Source: VRUE01 sp963788975 | GTDB lineage: Bacteria; Actinomycetota; Thermoleophilia; Solirubrobacterales; 70-9 | Reading direction: 5' to 3' | DNA length: 64,000 nucleotides | Assembly: GCA_963788975.1 (NCBI GenBank) | Contig: CAWBIJ010000004.1 | Coordinates: forward strand, 930,001-994,000 | Part shown: piece after piece, positions 1 through 12,214 of the stretch | How the letters are laid out: every line of letters begins with the position of its first letter | Position numbering within the stretch: the first letter of the stretch is position 1 | Translations under genes and position numbers: made by a program | Notes under the pieces: generated by a model | Databases searched by the model: none | What the model saw: the letters and a program-made list of their open reading frames with translations, nothing else | Told to the model about the DNA's origin: nothing

Positions 1-1
1 G

Positions 2-487
2 CGCCTCCCCACCTGGGAGGAAGTTCGCGACGCGCCGGTGAGCGAGGTCGAGGAGGGGATCCGCCCAGGCGGGCTCGCCAAGCAGAAGGCGCCGCGCATC
101 CAGGCGATCCTCGAGCAGCTGGGCGAGAACCCCGACATCGACTGGCTACAGAGCGCCCCCCGCGAGGAAGCGCTGGCCTATCTGACCTCGCTGCCGGGCG
201 TCGGTCGCAAGACCGCCGCCTGCGTCCTAATCTTCACCTGGGGGGTCCCGGAGATCCCGGTCGACGTCCACGTCTACCGGGTCGGCGGGCGGCTCGGGCT
301 GTTCCCGCCGAAGGCCTCGTTCGAGCGGGCCCACGACGAGATGATGGCGATCGTCGACCCCGAGGACGCCTACGAGCTGCACATGAACCTGATCCAGCAC
401 GGGCGCCAGATCTGCCGGCCGACGCCGCGCTGCGAGGAGTGCGCGCTACGCCGGATGTGCCCCTGGTACCGTGCCGAGCGCAAATGA
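2..487 (+). CDS. nth: Endonuclease III, 3' part (5' end outside window)
   Basis: Base-excision-repair DNA glycosylase/AP lyase of the HhH-GPD family. The frame is open from base 2, so the true start lies upstream. The helix-hairpin-helix reads LPGVGRKTA, with the catalytic Lys codon at 209-211; the catalytic Asp (VDVH) codon is at 263-265. A C-terminal iron-sulfur loop follows with four Cys. Its spacing is C-x5-C-x2-C-x5-C, one residue shorter in the first gap than the x6 of E. coli Nth. The stop codon overlaps the next start (ATGA at 484). Family assignment is secure; substrate preference cannot be read from sequence. Confidence 0.92.
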   Translation, partial: RLPTWEEVRDAPVSEVEEGIRPGGLAKQKAPRIQAILEQLGENPDIDWLQSAPREEALAYLTSLPGVGRKTAACVLIFTWGVPEIPVDVHVYRVGGRLGLFPPKASFERAHDEMMAIVDPEDAYELHMNLIQHGRQICRPTPRCEECALRRMCPWYRAERK

Positions 488-903
488 GCCGAAAGACGTT
501 CGTCATCTTCGGGCTGGTGGTCGTTTTCCTCGCGGTCCTGATCCCCTGGCTCGCCTTCCGCGCGGACGGCGATGCGGAGCGGGGAGCGCTGGAGGTCCCC
601 GCCAGCCTGGAGGAAGGACAGTCGCTCTTCCAGGACAACTGCGGCAACTGCCACACGCTCTATGCGGCGGGAACCGACGGCAACTTCGGGCCCGACCTGG
701 ACATAACCCTGGCCGAAGAAGGAGCGCCTGAAGGCGAGGGCGCCGAGGACGAGATCAAAACGACCGAAGGGCGCGTCCTCACCGCTATTGAAAAAGGGAT
801 CGACGGGACCACCACGCCGGGCCGGATGCCGCCCGGGATCCTCTCCGGCGAACAAGCCGAGGAAGTCGCCGAATTCGTCGCCAACACCGCCGGCAGCGGC
901 TGA
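484..903 (+). CDS. Membrane-anchored mono-haem cytochrome c
   Basis: A 139-residue protein with an N-terminal hydrophobic segment (about residues 5-25) that anchors or exports it, then a single class I cytochrome c domain. The haem-binding motif is C53-G-N-C56-H57 and the likely axial Met is M115 (GRMPPG). The start chosen is the ATG at 484, which overlaps the nth stop and gives a clean membrane segment; longer readings only add nth shadow sequence. A role as a small extracytoplasmic electron carrier is inferred from the family. A strong hairpin follows directly. Confidence 0.85.
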   Translation: MSRKTFVIFGLVVVFLAVLIPWLAFRADGDAERGALEVPASLEEGQSLFQDNCGNCHTLYAAGTDGNFGPDLDITLAEEGAPEGEGAEDEIKTTEGRVLTAIEKGIDGTTTPGRMPPGILSGEQAEEVAEFVANTAGSG

Positions 904-912
904 GCCCTAAGC

Positions 913-940
913 CGAGGGGGCGGACCGCTCCGCCCCCTCG
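913..940. terminator. Hairpin terminator between convergent genes
   Basis: Twelve-base perfect inverted repeat, 913-924 with 929-940, around a four-base loop (CCGC). It lies 10 bases after the cytochrome stop and 21 bases from the stop of the convergent gene. No T tract is present on either side, so it would have to act as a GC-rich bidirectional hairpin. Confidence 0.65.
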
Positions 941-960
941 ACCGTCAGGGCACTCTCTTC

Positions 961-2151
961 CTAGCGCTGGAAACGCAGCTCGCTGAAGACGCCTGCATGG
1001 TCTGAGTTCCAGAACCCGTTGACCGGCCGGAGCCCGGTGACCGTCGATGACTTCAGCGTCACCTGGTCGGGGTCCCGGGTCAGGATGTGGTCGACCTGGT
1101 GGTCGAAGTCGTCGGGACCGGCTCCCGCTTCTTCTGCCGCTTTCACCGCCAGCAGGCTCGAGTTGAGGCAGCAGCTGAGCGGATTGTTCGTGCTGCGCTT
1201 GACCATGCCCGCTGCTTTCAGGACTTCGAAGGCCAGCGTGTCGGGACCCGTGACCGTTTCGTCGTCGGAGTTCAGGTCGCCAAGCAGCACGACCGGCAGC
1301 TCGCTCGTCGCCGGCCCGCCGGGAGCGACCAGCTCCCCCGCCTGCAGGGCGCGGAAGTTGGGCTCGAACGCCTCCAAGTGAGTGTTGACGAAGCGGAACG
1401 GGTGGCTGCCGCGGACCTTGACATCGGTCGCCGTCCAGCCCCTGAGGATCGGCACCGTGGCGCCGAGGATTTTCACCGGCAGCGGGTTGGCGAAGTTCGC
1501 CGATTGCTCGTTCCAGGTCTGCACTCCGGCTCCGTGCCGGACGAGGATCACGTCGCGCATCGTCAGGCGGCCGTTGATCTCCGCGTCGGCGAGTTCCCCA
1601 CCGGGGCCGTCGCCGGGTTTGCCGTTCTCGTCGGCCGGGGCCTCGAGGTCGAACTCGTTCTGAGAGATGACGACGCTGTACTGCGGCTTGCCGTGGCCTG
1701 ACCCGCCCTTACCCGCGTTGAGCTCGTCGAGCAGGAGCTGGAGATAGTCGTAGCGGACGGTCGTCGCGCTCGGGCCTTTGGTCAGCACTTCGGGGTTGAC
1801 CGGGGCGGTGCGCCACAACGCCACCTCCTGCAGGCCGACCAGGTCGGGCCTCGTCTCGAGGATCTCGTCGGCCAGCCCCTCCGCCCGCGTCGGGAAGTCG
1901 TTGATGGTGACTTCGCGCAGGATTTTGCCGTTGGCCGCGGCGAAGGCTTTCAGGGTCGGGGCAAAGATCGCCGGTGTTAGGTCCGCGCCCAGATAGACGT
2001 TGCGGGTCATCACGCTCGCGACCTTGCCGTGGCCATGATGGTGGTGGCCCTTTTGCTTGGCCGCCGCTGAGCCGGGTAGGAGCAGAGCGAAGGCGAGTGC
2101 GGCGATAATCACCGGCAGCAGTCGCCGGATAGTTGCGTGACCTAGGTTCAA
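961..2151 (-). CDS. Secreted endonuclease/exonuclease/phosphatase-family protein
   Basis: A 396-residue protein starting at TTG 2151, preceded by a GGAGGA ribosome site. A signal peptide ending near GSAAA is followed by a His-rich stretch. EEP-superfamily motifs appear in order: MTRNVYLGADL, LVGLQEVALW (metal-binding Glu), VNTHLEAF, LLGDLNSDD and a C-terminal SDHAGVF (catalytic Asp-His). This fold covers nucleases, sphingomyelinases and inositol phosphatases; the substrate here is unknown. It is presumably extracellular. It stands alone, convergent with the cytochrome gene and divergent from dnaK. Confidence 0.85.
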   Translation of the reverse strand: MNLGHATIRRLLPVIIAALAFALLLPGSAAAKQKGHHHHGHGKVASVMTRNVYLGADLTPAIFAPTLKAFAAANGKILREVTINDFPTRAEGLADEILETRPDLVGLQEVALWRTAPVNPEVLTKGPSATTVRYDYLQLLLDELNAGKGGSGHGKPQYSVVISQNEFDLEAPADENGKPGDGPGGELADAEINGRLTMRDVILVRHGAGVQTWNEQSANFANPLPVKILGATVPILRGWTATDVKVRGSHPFRFVNTHLEAFEPNFRALQAGELVAPGGPATSELPVVLLGDLNSDDETVTGPDTLAFEVLKAAGMVKRSTNNPLSCCLNSSLLAVKAAEEAGAGPDDFDHQVDHILTRDPDQVTLKSSTVTGLRPVNGFWNSDHAGVFSELRFQR

Positions 2152-2282
2152 GATGCTTCCTCCTCATCCGAGGTCCCGTCGATGGGACCGCTTGGGGTTG
2201 AGGCGCCTCCGGCCTGACAGCATCTGGCAACACCCATCTGCCCGGGCTCGCTACTCGTGAAACCCGGATACAGGCAATCGAT

Positions 2283-2310
2283 TTGAATTAGATCACAGAT
2301 CTGCCATACT
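2283..2310 (+). promoter_or_regulatory. Candidate sigma70-type promoter of the dnaK operon
   Basis: TTGAAT at 2283-2288 and CATACT at 2305-2310 are separated by 16 bases, in an unusually AT-rich patch 77 bases before the dnaK start. I looked for the HspR-binding HAIR repeat (CTTGAGT-N7-ACTCAAG) in 2152-2386 and did not find a convincing copy. Confidence 0.4.
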
Positions 2311-2386
2311 CGGACTTAGATTTTTGGAGTCTCCCCAAGGGGACCCTCCCCAGTCCATCAACCAACACTCCCTGGAGGTACGCAGC

Positions 2387-4281
<1,895 letters not shown>

Positions 4282-4285
<4 letters not shown>

Positions 4286-4938
4286 CGCAGCCGAGGGACG
4301 ACGAGGGACGGACCGAACAGCCCGCGGGTCCTGTCGCCGCAGGGGACCCCCCACCCCCTCCGGTAGCTAAAGCTTCCTCGGGGGTGGGCCCCCCTACGGC
4401 GCCACCCGCGGGAGGTTCGGCTGCCGCAGACGCCGAGGGTTCGGATGTAGCAGGTCAAGTCGAGTCCGATCTCAACGAGCTACTCGCTGACACTCAGAAG
4501 GAGCGGGACGAGTATCTGGACCTCGCGAAGAGGACGAAGGCTGACTTCGAGAATTACCGCAAGCGGATGACGGCTGAGGTTGAGGCCGCTGGTGTGCGCG
4601 GAAAGGCCGAGTTGGTCGCCGGGCTGCTCGACGTAGTCGACAACCTCGAGCGGGCGTTGGCGGCTGCTGGGATCGATCCGGATGCGGAGCAGCAGCCTGA
4701 GGAGTCGCTGGCGCAGGGGATCCTGCTCACCTATCGGGAGCTGTGCTCTGCTCTGAATCGAGCTGGTGTCGAGTCCGACGATCCTGCTGGGGAAAAATTC
4801 GATCCTGCGCAGCACGAGGCACTGCAGAAGCTTCCGGCCGATGGTGCTGAGTCGGGCACGGTGTTGGAAGTTCTCCAGAAGGGCTATCGGGTGAACGATC
4901 AGTTGATTCGACCTGCGCGGGTGGTCGTTAGCGAGTGA
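4282..4938 (+). CDS. grpE: Nucleotide exchange factor GrpE, with inserted repeat peptide
   Basis: A 218-residue DnaK nucleotide-exchange factor. The core starts near residue 60 with the long coiled coil (ERDEYLDLAKRTKADFENYRKR) and ends in the beta-domain (VLQKGYRVNDQLIRPARVVV). Residues 14-44 are a Pro/Ala/Gly-rich stretch encoded exactly by the 92-bp palindromic repeat at 4321-4412; a nearly identical peptide occurs in the E2 protein at 43988-45379. GrpE N-termini are usually disordered, so the insertion should be tolerated. Start overlaps the dnaK stop. Confidence 0.96.
4321..4412 (+). repeat. 92-bp palindromic element, copy 1 (inside grpE)
   Basis: Bounded by CCCGCGGGT and ACCCGCGGG. Internal arms pair as 4336-4345 with 4391-4400 and 4350-4358 with 4380-4388; the apex carries GGTAGCTAAAGCTTCC. 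Three further copies of exactly 92 bp lie at 44258-44349, 44570-44661 (inverted) and 48705-48796. Here it is read in frame as PAGPVAAGDPPPP and onward to PPAGG. Confidence 0.93.
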
Positions 4939-4946
4939 AGACCCTG

Positions 4947-5124
4947 GATCGCGAGAGTCCATCCCGAAGCTCCGCGTGTGCGGCTGGCAAGCGCCGGACC
5001 AAGCGGTGCAAGGACGCAGGGAGGCCCAATAGCAGAGCTATTTGGCCGACTGAGGACGCCGCACCGCGCAGCATCCGCCGCCGCCAGACGTGCGCGAGGA
5101 GATTCTGAATGGACTCTCGCGATC
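4947..5124. repeat. 178-bp palindrome spanning the grpE-dnaJ spacer
   Basis: The outer arms 4947-4962 and 5109-5124 are a perfect 16-bp inverted repeat. Inner pairs are also symmetric about position 5035: GCGGTGC 5003-5009 with GCACCGC 5061-5067, and 5023-5033 with 5037-5047 around a three-base loop (one mismatch). Weaker pairing fills the intervals. The dnaJ ATG is the first three bases of the right outer arm, and the dnaJ ribosome site (GAGGAG, about 5096-5101) lies in the right half. It could be a mobile palindrome or an mRNA structure controlling dnaJ. Confidence 0.8.
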
Positions 5125-6245
5125 TCTACAAGGTTCTGGGTGTCTCGAAAAAGGCTTCCGACGAGGAGATCAAGAAGGCGTACCGGAAGCTGGCGCGCAA
5201 GTACCACCCGGATCGCAACCCCGACGATCCCAAAGCCGAAGAGCGCTTCAAGGAGGTGCAGGGCGCCTTCGACACGCTCTCCGATCCCGAGAAGCGCAAG
5301 GAGTACGACGCCGGCGGGGCCTTCGCCGGCTTCGGCGGCGGTGGCGGCCCGTTCGGGGGCTTCGGCGGGCCCGGAGGCGCGGGTGGCGGACCGCCCTTCG
5401 GCGGCGGAGGTGGAGGCTTCGGCGACATCCTCTCCGACCTCTTCAACCGTGGAGGGGGCGGCCGGGCGCAGGCGCAGCAGGCGCGCGGGCGCGACCTTGA
5501 AACGGAGATCAGCCTCAGCTTCGACCAGGCAGTTAACGGCGACCAGGTCAGCGTCACCGTGCCGAAGGGGGAGCGCTGCCAGACCTGCCACGGCAGCGGC
5601 GCCAAACCCGGCACTGCCCCGACCACCTGCCCACGCTGCGAAGGCAGTGGGATTGACGCGCAGAGCCAAGGCATCTTCTCGATCAGCCGACCCTGCCCAC
5701 AGTGCGGCGGCGGCGGGCAGATCATCGAGGACCCCTGCCCCACCTGCGACGGCTCGGGCCTGACCCAGCAGTCCAAGCACTACAAGGTCAACATCCCCGC
5801 CGGGGTCAAGAACGGGGCGCGTATTCGCCTCGCGGGCAAGGGTGAGGCCGGCCCACGCGGCGGACCGCCGGGTGACCTCTACGTGGTGACACGGGTCACC
5901 TCCTCCCCTGTTTTCAAGCGGCTGGACGACGGCAACCTCGAGGTAACGGTGCCGATCACGATCGCCGAGGCCCTGCGCGGCGCGACGATCGAGGTTCCGA
6001 CCCTGAAAGGGACGAAGAAGATCAAGGTGCTCCCGGGAACCAAGCACGGGACGATCCAGCGGCTGCGCGGTGAGGGAGCGCCGAAGCGTGGCGGCAAGGG
6101 CAGCGGCGACATTCGCTACCGGCTCGTGATCGAGATGCCTCAGGAACTGACCGAGGAGCAGCGCGAGGCGGCCGAGAAGCTGGCCGAGGCCTTCAACGGC
6201 TCCGACCCGAGGGCCGAGCTGCTGGCCAAGGCGAGGACACGATGA
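5109..6245 (+). CDS. dnaJ: Chaperone protein DnaJ (Hsp40)
   Basis: A 378-residue type I J-protein that stimulates DnaK ATPase and delivers substrates. The J domain carries the H33-P34-D35 motif, followed by a Gly/Phe-rich region (about 75-130). Four zinc-binding repeats follow: CQTCHGSG, CPRCEGSG, CPQCGGGG and CPTCDGSG. The C-terminal substrate-binding domains complete it. A ribosome site (GAGGAG) precedes ATG 5109. Unlike its neighbours it is separated from the upstream gene, by 170 bases that form a large palindrome including its own start codon. Stop overlaps hspR (ATGA). Confidence 0.98.
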   Translation: MDSRDLYKVLGVSKKASDEEIKKAYRKLARKYHPDRNPDDPKAEERFKEVQGAFDTLSDPEKRKEYDAGGAFAGFGGGGGPFGGFGGPGGAGGGPPFGGGGGGFGDILSDLFNRGGGGRAQAQQARGRDLETEISLSFDQAVNGDQVSVTVPKGERCQTCHGSGAKPGTAPTTCPRCEGSGIDAQSQGIFSISRPCPQCGGGGQIIEDPCPTCDGSGLTQQSKHYKVNIPAGVKNGARIRLAGKGEAGPRGGPPGDLYVVTRVTSSPVFKRLDDGNLEVTVPITIAEALRGATIEVPTLKGTKKIKVLPGTKHGTIQRLRGEGAPKRGGKGSGDIRYRLVIEMPQELTEEQREAAEKLAEAFNGSDPRAELLAKARTR

Positions 6246-6571
6246 GCGCAACCGGCGACGGTCGGCGGGTGACGCGGCGGGTCGAAGCGACGCTCGACGC
6301 CGAGCGCGGCGTCTTCATGATCTCGGTCGCCGCCGAGCTCGCCCACATGCACCCGCAGACGCTGCGGATGTACGAGGCGCGCGGCCTGATCGAGCCGAAG
6401 CGCTCACCGAAGAACACCCGCCTCTACTCGCAGCGGGATCTCGAGCTGCTGCAACGCATTCAGCAACTGACAGCCGAAGGGCTGAATCTGGCGGGAGTCG
6501 AAGAGGGTCCTGGCGCTGGAGCAGCGCCTCGCCGAACTCGAGCAGGCCATGTCTGAGAAGGGAGTGCACTG

Positions 6572-6572
<1 letters not shown>
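6242..6572 (+). CDS. hspR: Heat-shock repressor HspR (MerR family), frameshifted as read
   Basis: The N-terminal MerR-type helix-turn-helix is clear: VAAELAHMHPQTLRMYEARG followed by LIEPKRSPKNTRLYSQRD. After GLNLAGV (to about 6499) the frame as read gives a meaningless tail ending at 6556. Dropping one base near 6499-6500 restores GVKRVLALEQRLAELEQAM, the expected HspR C-terminal coil. It then ends at TGA 6570-6572, overlapping the clpB ATG exactly as other operon junctions do. So either one extra base is a sequencing error or the gene is recently broken. HspR normally represses this operon with DnaK as co-repressor. Confidence 0.85.
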
Positions 6573-9169
<2,597 letters not shown>

Positions 9170-9182
9170 GCGCACCGCATCG

Positions 9183-9199
9183 ACGCATTAACAATGCGT
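9183..9199. terminator. Weak hairpin after clpB
   Basis: ACGCATT (9183-9189) and AATGCGT (9193-9199) form a seven-base stem with a three-base loop 14 bases past the clpB stop, followed by TTTACCTAGTT. A second small palindrome (TCGCATCATGCGA) lies at 9211-9223. Either could end the heat-shock transcript or bind a regulator; both are short. Confidence 0.3.
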
Positions 9200-9331
9200 T
9201 TACCTAGTTGTCGCATCATGCGATTGGTATTTCGGGGAGCGACAGCGCCTGGGAAGCGCAATCCAGCGGTCCGGGCTTGAGGAGACGCAGCGAAATTCCG
9301 ACGTAAGATTTCAGCGAGCCTGTTCGATCAC

Positions 9332-10237
9332 ATGGCCAAACGAGATCCGACCAACTCAAACCCCGGCGCCTCGCGCCTGCGCTCGGTGCCGGCTGCCGTG
9401 GGGCGCTGGCTGCGCAACGCGTACTGGGCGGTGGAAGACCGCATCCTCTGGGATGGGCGCAACGCCCTTCGCCGCGTCTACGACGTGGCGCGCTGGCCCT
9501 TCGAGCGGCTCGTCTGGATACTCGAGGCGAAGCTGGTCTGGCCGCTGCGCGAGCGGCTCGCCGGACGGAGGGGACCGACGCGCGCCGGCGCCGGCGTCCT
9601 CTGCGCCGTCGCGGTCGGCGCCGTCGCCTTGGTTGTGATCCAAACCACGGGAGACAGCAGCGAAAGCTCCTCCCGCGAAGTGCTGGCGACCCCACCGCTG
9701 AGCGCAAGCGAGCCTGCGAGCGCCGCGAACGCCGAGCCGGACGAGCCGGTACTCCAGGGCGCTCCGCCGGTCCTCGGGCTTGACGGAGCCGTAGCGACGG
9801 CGCCTTCGTCCGGAGACGCGGCAACTGAAGACGTGGTGCGCAGCACCGAAGGCACCGGCGCTCCCGACGATGAAGTCGCGTCCGCGAGCGCGAGCACCGA
9901 GCCGGTTCCCGCCGGACCCGACGCGATGAAGGTGGCCCGTCGTTTCGCCGAGGCGTTCGTCGTCTACGAGGTCGGTGAGCAGCGCGCTCTAGCTCGCGAG
10001 ACCTTCGACGAGACCGCCGCTCCTTCGCTCGCGGGCGCCCTCGCCAAGCGGCCGCCGCGACTGCCGGAGCAGGTGAAAGTGCCGCAGGCGAAAGTCGTCA
10101 ACCTCGTCCCCGGTCCGCGCCGCGGCAAGGCCTACTCGGTCAGCGTCTCGCTGCTGCGCGTCGGGGTGACCAGCGAGCTGCGGCTCGAGCTGAGAAGGAA
10201 CGTCGACGGCTGGCTGGTAACGGACGTGCGAGGCTGA
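9332..10237 (+). CDS. Single-pass membrane protein, unknown function
   Basis: A 301-residue protein not assigned to a family. The first 85 residues are cytoplasmic and basic. One membrane helix (about 88-108, VLCAVAVGAVALVVIQTT) leads to an acidic Ser/Ala/Pro-rich linker (about 110-195) and a small folded C-terminal domain (about 196-301). That domain's alternating charged and hydrophobic strands (KVVNLVPGPRRGKAYSVSVS, LRLELRRNVDGWLVTDV) resemble the extracytoplasmic domains of actinobacterial conjugation or secretion accessory proteins; this is only a shape comparison. The stop overlaps the start of the murein hydrolase gene (TGATG), implying a shared cell-envelope role. Confidence 0.75.
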   Translation: MAKRDPTNSNPGASRLRSVPAAVGRWLRNAYWAVEDRILWDGRNALRRVYDVARWPFERLVWILEAKLVWPLRERLAGRRGPTRAGAGVLCAVAVGAVALVVIQTTGDSSESSSREVLATPPLSASEPASAANAEPDEPVLQGAPPVLGLDGAVATAPSSGDAATEDVVRSTEGTGAPDDEVASASASTEPVPAGPDAMKVARRFAEAFVVYEVGEQRALARETFDETAAPSLAGALAKRPPRLPEQVKVPQAKVVNLVPGPRRGKAYSVSVSLLRVGVTSELRLELRRNVDGWLVTDVRG

Positions 10238-11868
10238 TGCGACGCTCGAGGAGAATCGCGGCAGGAGTGGCAGCGACGATGGCACTTGCCGCCTCGCCTG
10301 CGCTCGGTCAGGAAACGCCGACGACGATCGCACCAGCGGCGAGCCAGACCCAGGCACCCGCACCTGCGCCCGGCCCGACGATCGCGCCGCCGTCCCCGGC
10401 CCCCGAAGAAGGCGCGACGATCGCACCGCCATCCGCGCAGCCGCAGGAGAGCGACGGCGGGGTCGAAGCCAAAGAGCCGAAACCGACGACGACCCCCGAG
10501 CCGGAGCCCGAAGCTCTTCCCGACGGCGGCACCGTACCTGTCGCGCCCGCCTCTCCCTTCGCGATCCCCTACGTGCCCTCGCCGAGTTGCTCGCCGGCGG
10601 CGGTCCCCGCGATCCTCGTGCCGATCTACCAGCGCGCCGCCGCTGCCTACGCGCTCGGCCCGCAGGGGCCGGCCGTGCTGGCGGCGATCAATGAGATCGA
10701 GACCGCCTTCGGCACCAACCTCAACGTCTCCTCAGCCGGCGCAGTCGGGTGGATGCAGTTCATGCCGGAAACCTGGGCGGCCTACGGGGTCGACGCCAAC
10801 GGCGACGGCGTCGCCGACCCCTTCGACCCCGAGGACGCGATCCACGCCGCCGCCAACTACCTCAGCGCCTCGGGCTTTCCCGAGGACACCTACGGCGCGA
10901 TCTACGCCTACAACCATGCCGACTGGTACGTCGCCGACGTGCTCGCCGGCGCTGCTTGCTACGGCTCCCTCAACGGCTTCGCCTCCTCCTTCGCGCTGAC
11001 CCCGAAACTGCAGGTGCTGCGCTGCGAGGTGGCCAAGCCCTGGCGCAAAGCGCTGCCGACCGAGTACCTCAACGCCTTCGAGGCAGCTGCCGCCCGCTAC
11101 GGGCTGGGCCGCGACGGGGTCTGGGCGCTGGCCGCGGTCGCCCGGCTCGAGTCGAACTTCGGCAAGGGGATGAGCAAAGCGCAGCTCGAAAGCAGCGGTC
11201 CGCTCGGCCTCGACGGCTCCGAGTGGCAGCGCTACGCGGTCGACGGCGACGGCAACGGGCGCATCGAACGGGCCGACCCGGACGACTCGGCCTCGACGCT
11301 GGCGCGCCTGATCTGGTCGCGCGGCGGCCTGCGCGCCGGACTCTTCAGCCACAACCAGGCCTCCTGGTACGTGCAGGCGATTCTCGCCGACGCCGAGCGC
11401 CTGCGCGGCAGCTGCGAGGCGAGCGAGGTCGAGTGGGCGCTCTCGCTACCCGAGGCGGTGATGGCACCAATCGAATGGGAGAACCTGACGATCCTCAACG
11501 AGGCAGCCCAGCAGGACCTGGAAGGCGGCGCGGTCGACCCGCGGATAGTCGGGCTGATCGGCGCCATCACCCAGGAGCACACCATCGTGATCTCCTCGCT
11601 GCGCTCCGACCACTCGATGTACACGGTGTCCGGCGGTGTCTCCAATCACTACTACGGGCGGGCGATGGACATCGCAATGGTCGACGGGGTGTCCTGCACC
11701 GACACCGCCCCGACCTCACCCTGCGCGGAGCTCGCCACCACGCTATCCCAGCTCCCAGAACCGGCAATGCCGACCGAGCTGATCTACTGCTACGACGTCG
11801 ACGGTCCCGGGCCGGCCTTCGCCCGCAGTGATCACTGCGATCACGTCCACGCTGGCTACGACGGCTGA
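10237..11868 (+). CDS. Secreted multidomain murein hydrolase (two SLT-like domains plus a peptidase M15-like domain)
   Basis: A 543-residue protein with a signal peptide (about 1-25, cut near ALGQ), a Pro/Ala/Thr linker to about residue 105, and two transglycosylase-like domains. The first (about 112-240) contains INEIETAFGTN with the candidate catalytic Glu and AVGWMQFMPETW. The second (about 285-395) contains ARLESNFGKG and SGPLGLDGSEW. The C-terminal part (about 430-543) has SNHYYGRAMDIAMVDG and DHCDHVHAGY, matching the zinc-ligand pattern of D-Ala-D-Ala carboxypeptidase-like (M15) domains. It probably cleaves both glycan and peptide bonds of peptidoglycan. It is coupled to the upstream membrane protein. 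Confidence 0.83.
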   Translation: MRRSRRIAAGVAATMALAASPALGQETPTTIAPAASQTQAPAPAPGPTIAPPSPAPEEGATIAPPSAQPQESDGGVEAKEPKPTTTPEPEPEALPDGGTVPVAPASPFAIPYVPSPSCSPAAVPAILVPIYQRAAAAYALGPQGPAVLAAINEIETAFGTNLNVSSAGAVGWMQFMPETWAAYGVDANGDGVADPFDPEDAIHAAANYLSASGFPEDTYGAIYAYNHADWYVADVLAGAACYGSLNGFASSFALTPKLQVLRCEVAKPWRKALPTEYLNAFEAAAARYGLGRDGVWALAAVARLESNFGKGMSKAQLESSGPLGLDGSEWQRYAVDGDGNGRIERADPDDSASTLARLIWSRGGLRAGLFSHNQASWYVQAILADAERLRGSCEASEVEWALSLPEAVMAPIEWENLTILNEAAQQDLEGGAVDPRIVGLIGAITQEHTIVISSLRSDHSMYTVSGGVSNHYYGRAMDIAMVDGVSCTDTAPTSPCAELATTLSQLPEPAMPTELIYCYDVDGPGPAFARSDHCDHVHAGYDG

Positions 11869-11920
11869 GCCGCACCGCTCGCAGTAACGTAGGCGCTGTC
11901 CCCCGCCGAGAGGAGAGCTG

Positions 11921-12202
11921 ATGCCTACTTACCTGATGCTGACCAACCTGACCGCCGAGGGCATTCGCACCCTGAAGAACAACCCAGGGCGCGTGGCCGA
12001 GGTCAACAACGAGGTCGAACAGATCGGCGCCAAGGTGGTGGCCCAGTACGCGACCCTCGGCCAGTACGACTTCGTCACCGTGGTCGAGGCGCCCGACGAG
12101 AAAACGATGGCCAAGGTCTCGGTCGAGCTCGGCTCGCGCGGGACGATGACCAGCCAGACGCTGGCGGCGATGTCGGCCGAAGATCTCGCCAGCTCCCTGT
12201 AG
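11921..12202 (+). CDS. GYD-domain protein
   Basis: A 93-residue protein with the compact ferredoxin-like GYD fold (MPTYLMLTNLTAEGIRTLK, LGQYDFVTVVEAPDEKTMAK). A good ribosome site (GAGGAG) precedes ATG 11921. Family members resemble Lrp/AsnC ligand-binding domains without a DNA-binding part; the function is unknown. It sits 12 bases before purD and is probably co-transcribed with it. Confidence 0.82.
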   Translation: MPTYLMLTNLTAEGIRTLKNNPGRVAEVNNEVEQIGAKVVAQYATLGQYDFVTVVEAPDEKTMAKVSVELGSRGTMTSQTLAAMSAEDLASSL

Positions 12203-12214
12203 AGGCGCCCGAGC

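Noticed and set aside
2030..2050. His-rich run in the EEP protein as an affinity-tag artefact
   Set aside because: It is HHHHGHG within a natural secreted-protein linker; the surrounding gene is normal.
2152..2386. HAIR operator for HspR upstream of dnaK
   Set aside because: Only imperfect, wrongly ordered half sites (ACTCGGA, CTTAGAT) are visible; no CTTGAGT-N7-ACTCAAG arrangement.
2341..2386. Longer DnaK N-terminus from 2324
   Set aside because: GGAGGT at 2374 is correctly spaced for GTG 2387, and DnaK proteins start at this point.
6490..6510. Programmed +1 frameshift in hspR
   Set aside because: No slippery codon, stop or stimulatory structure is evident; two other genes show the same kind of shift, favouring sequence error.
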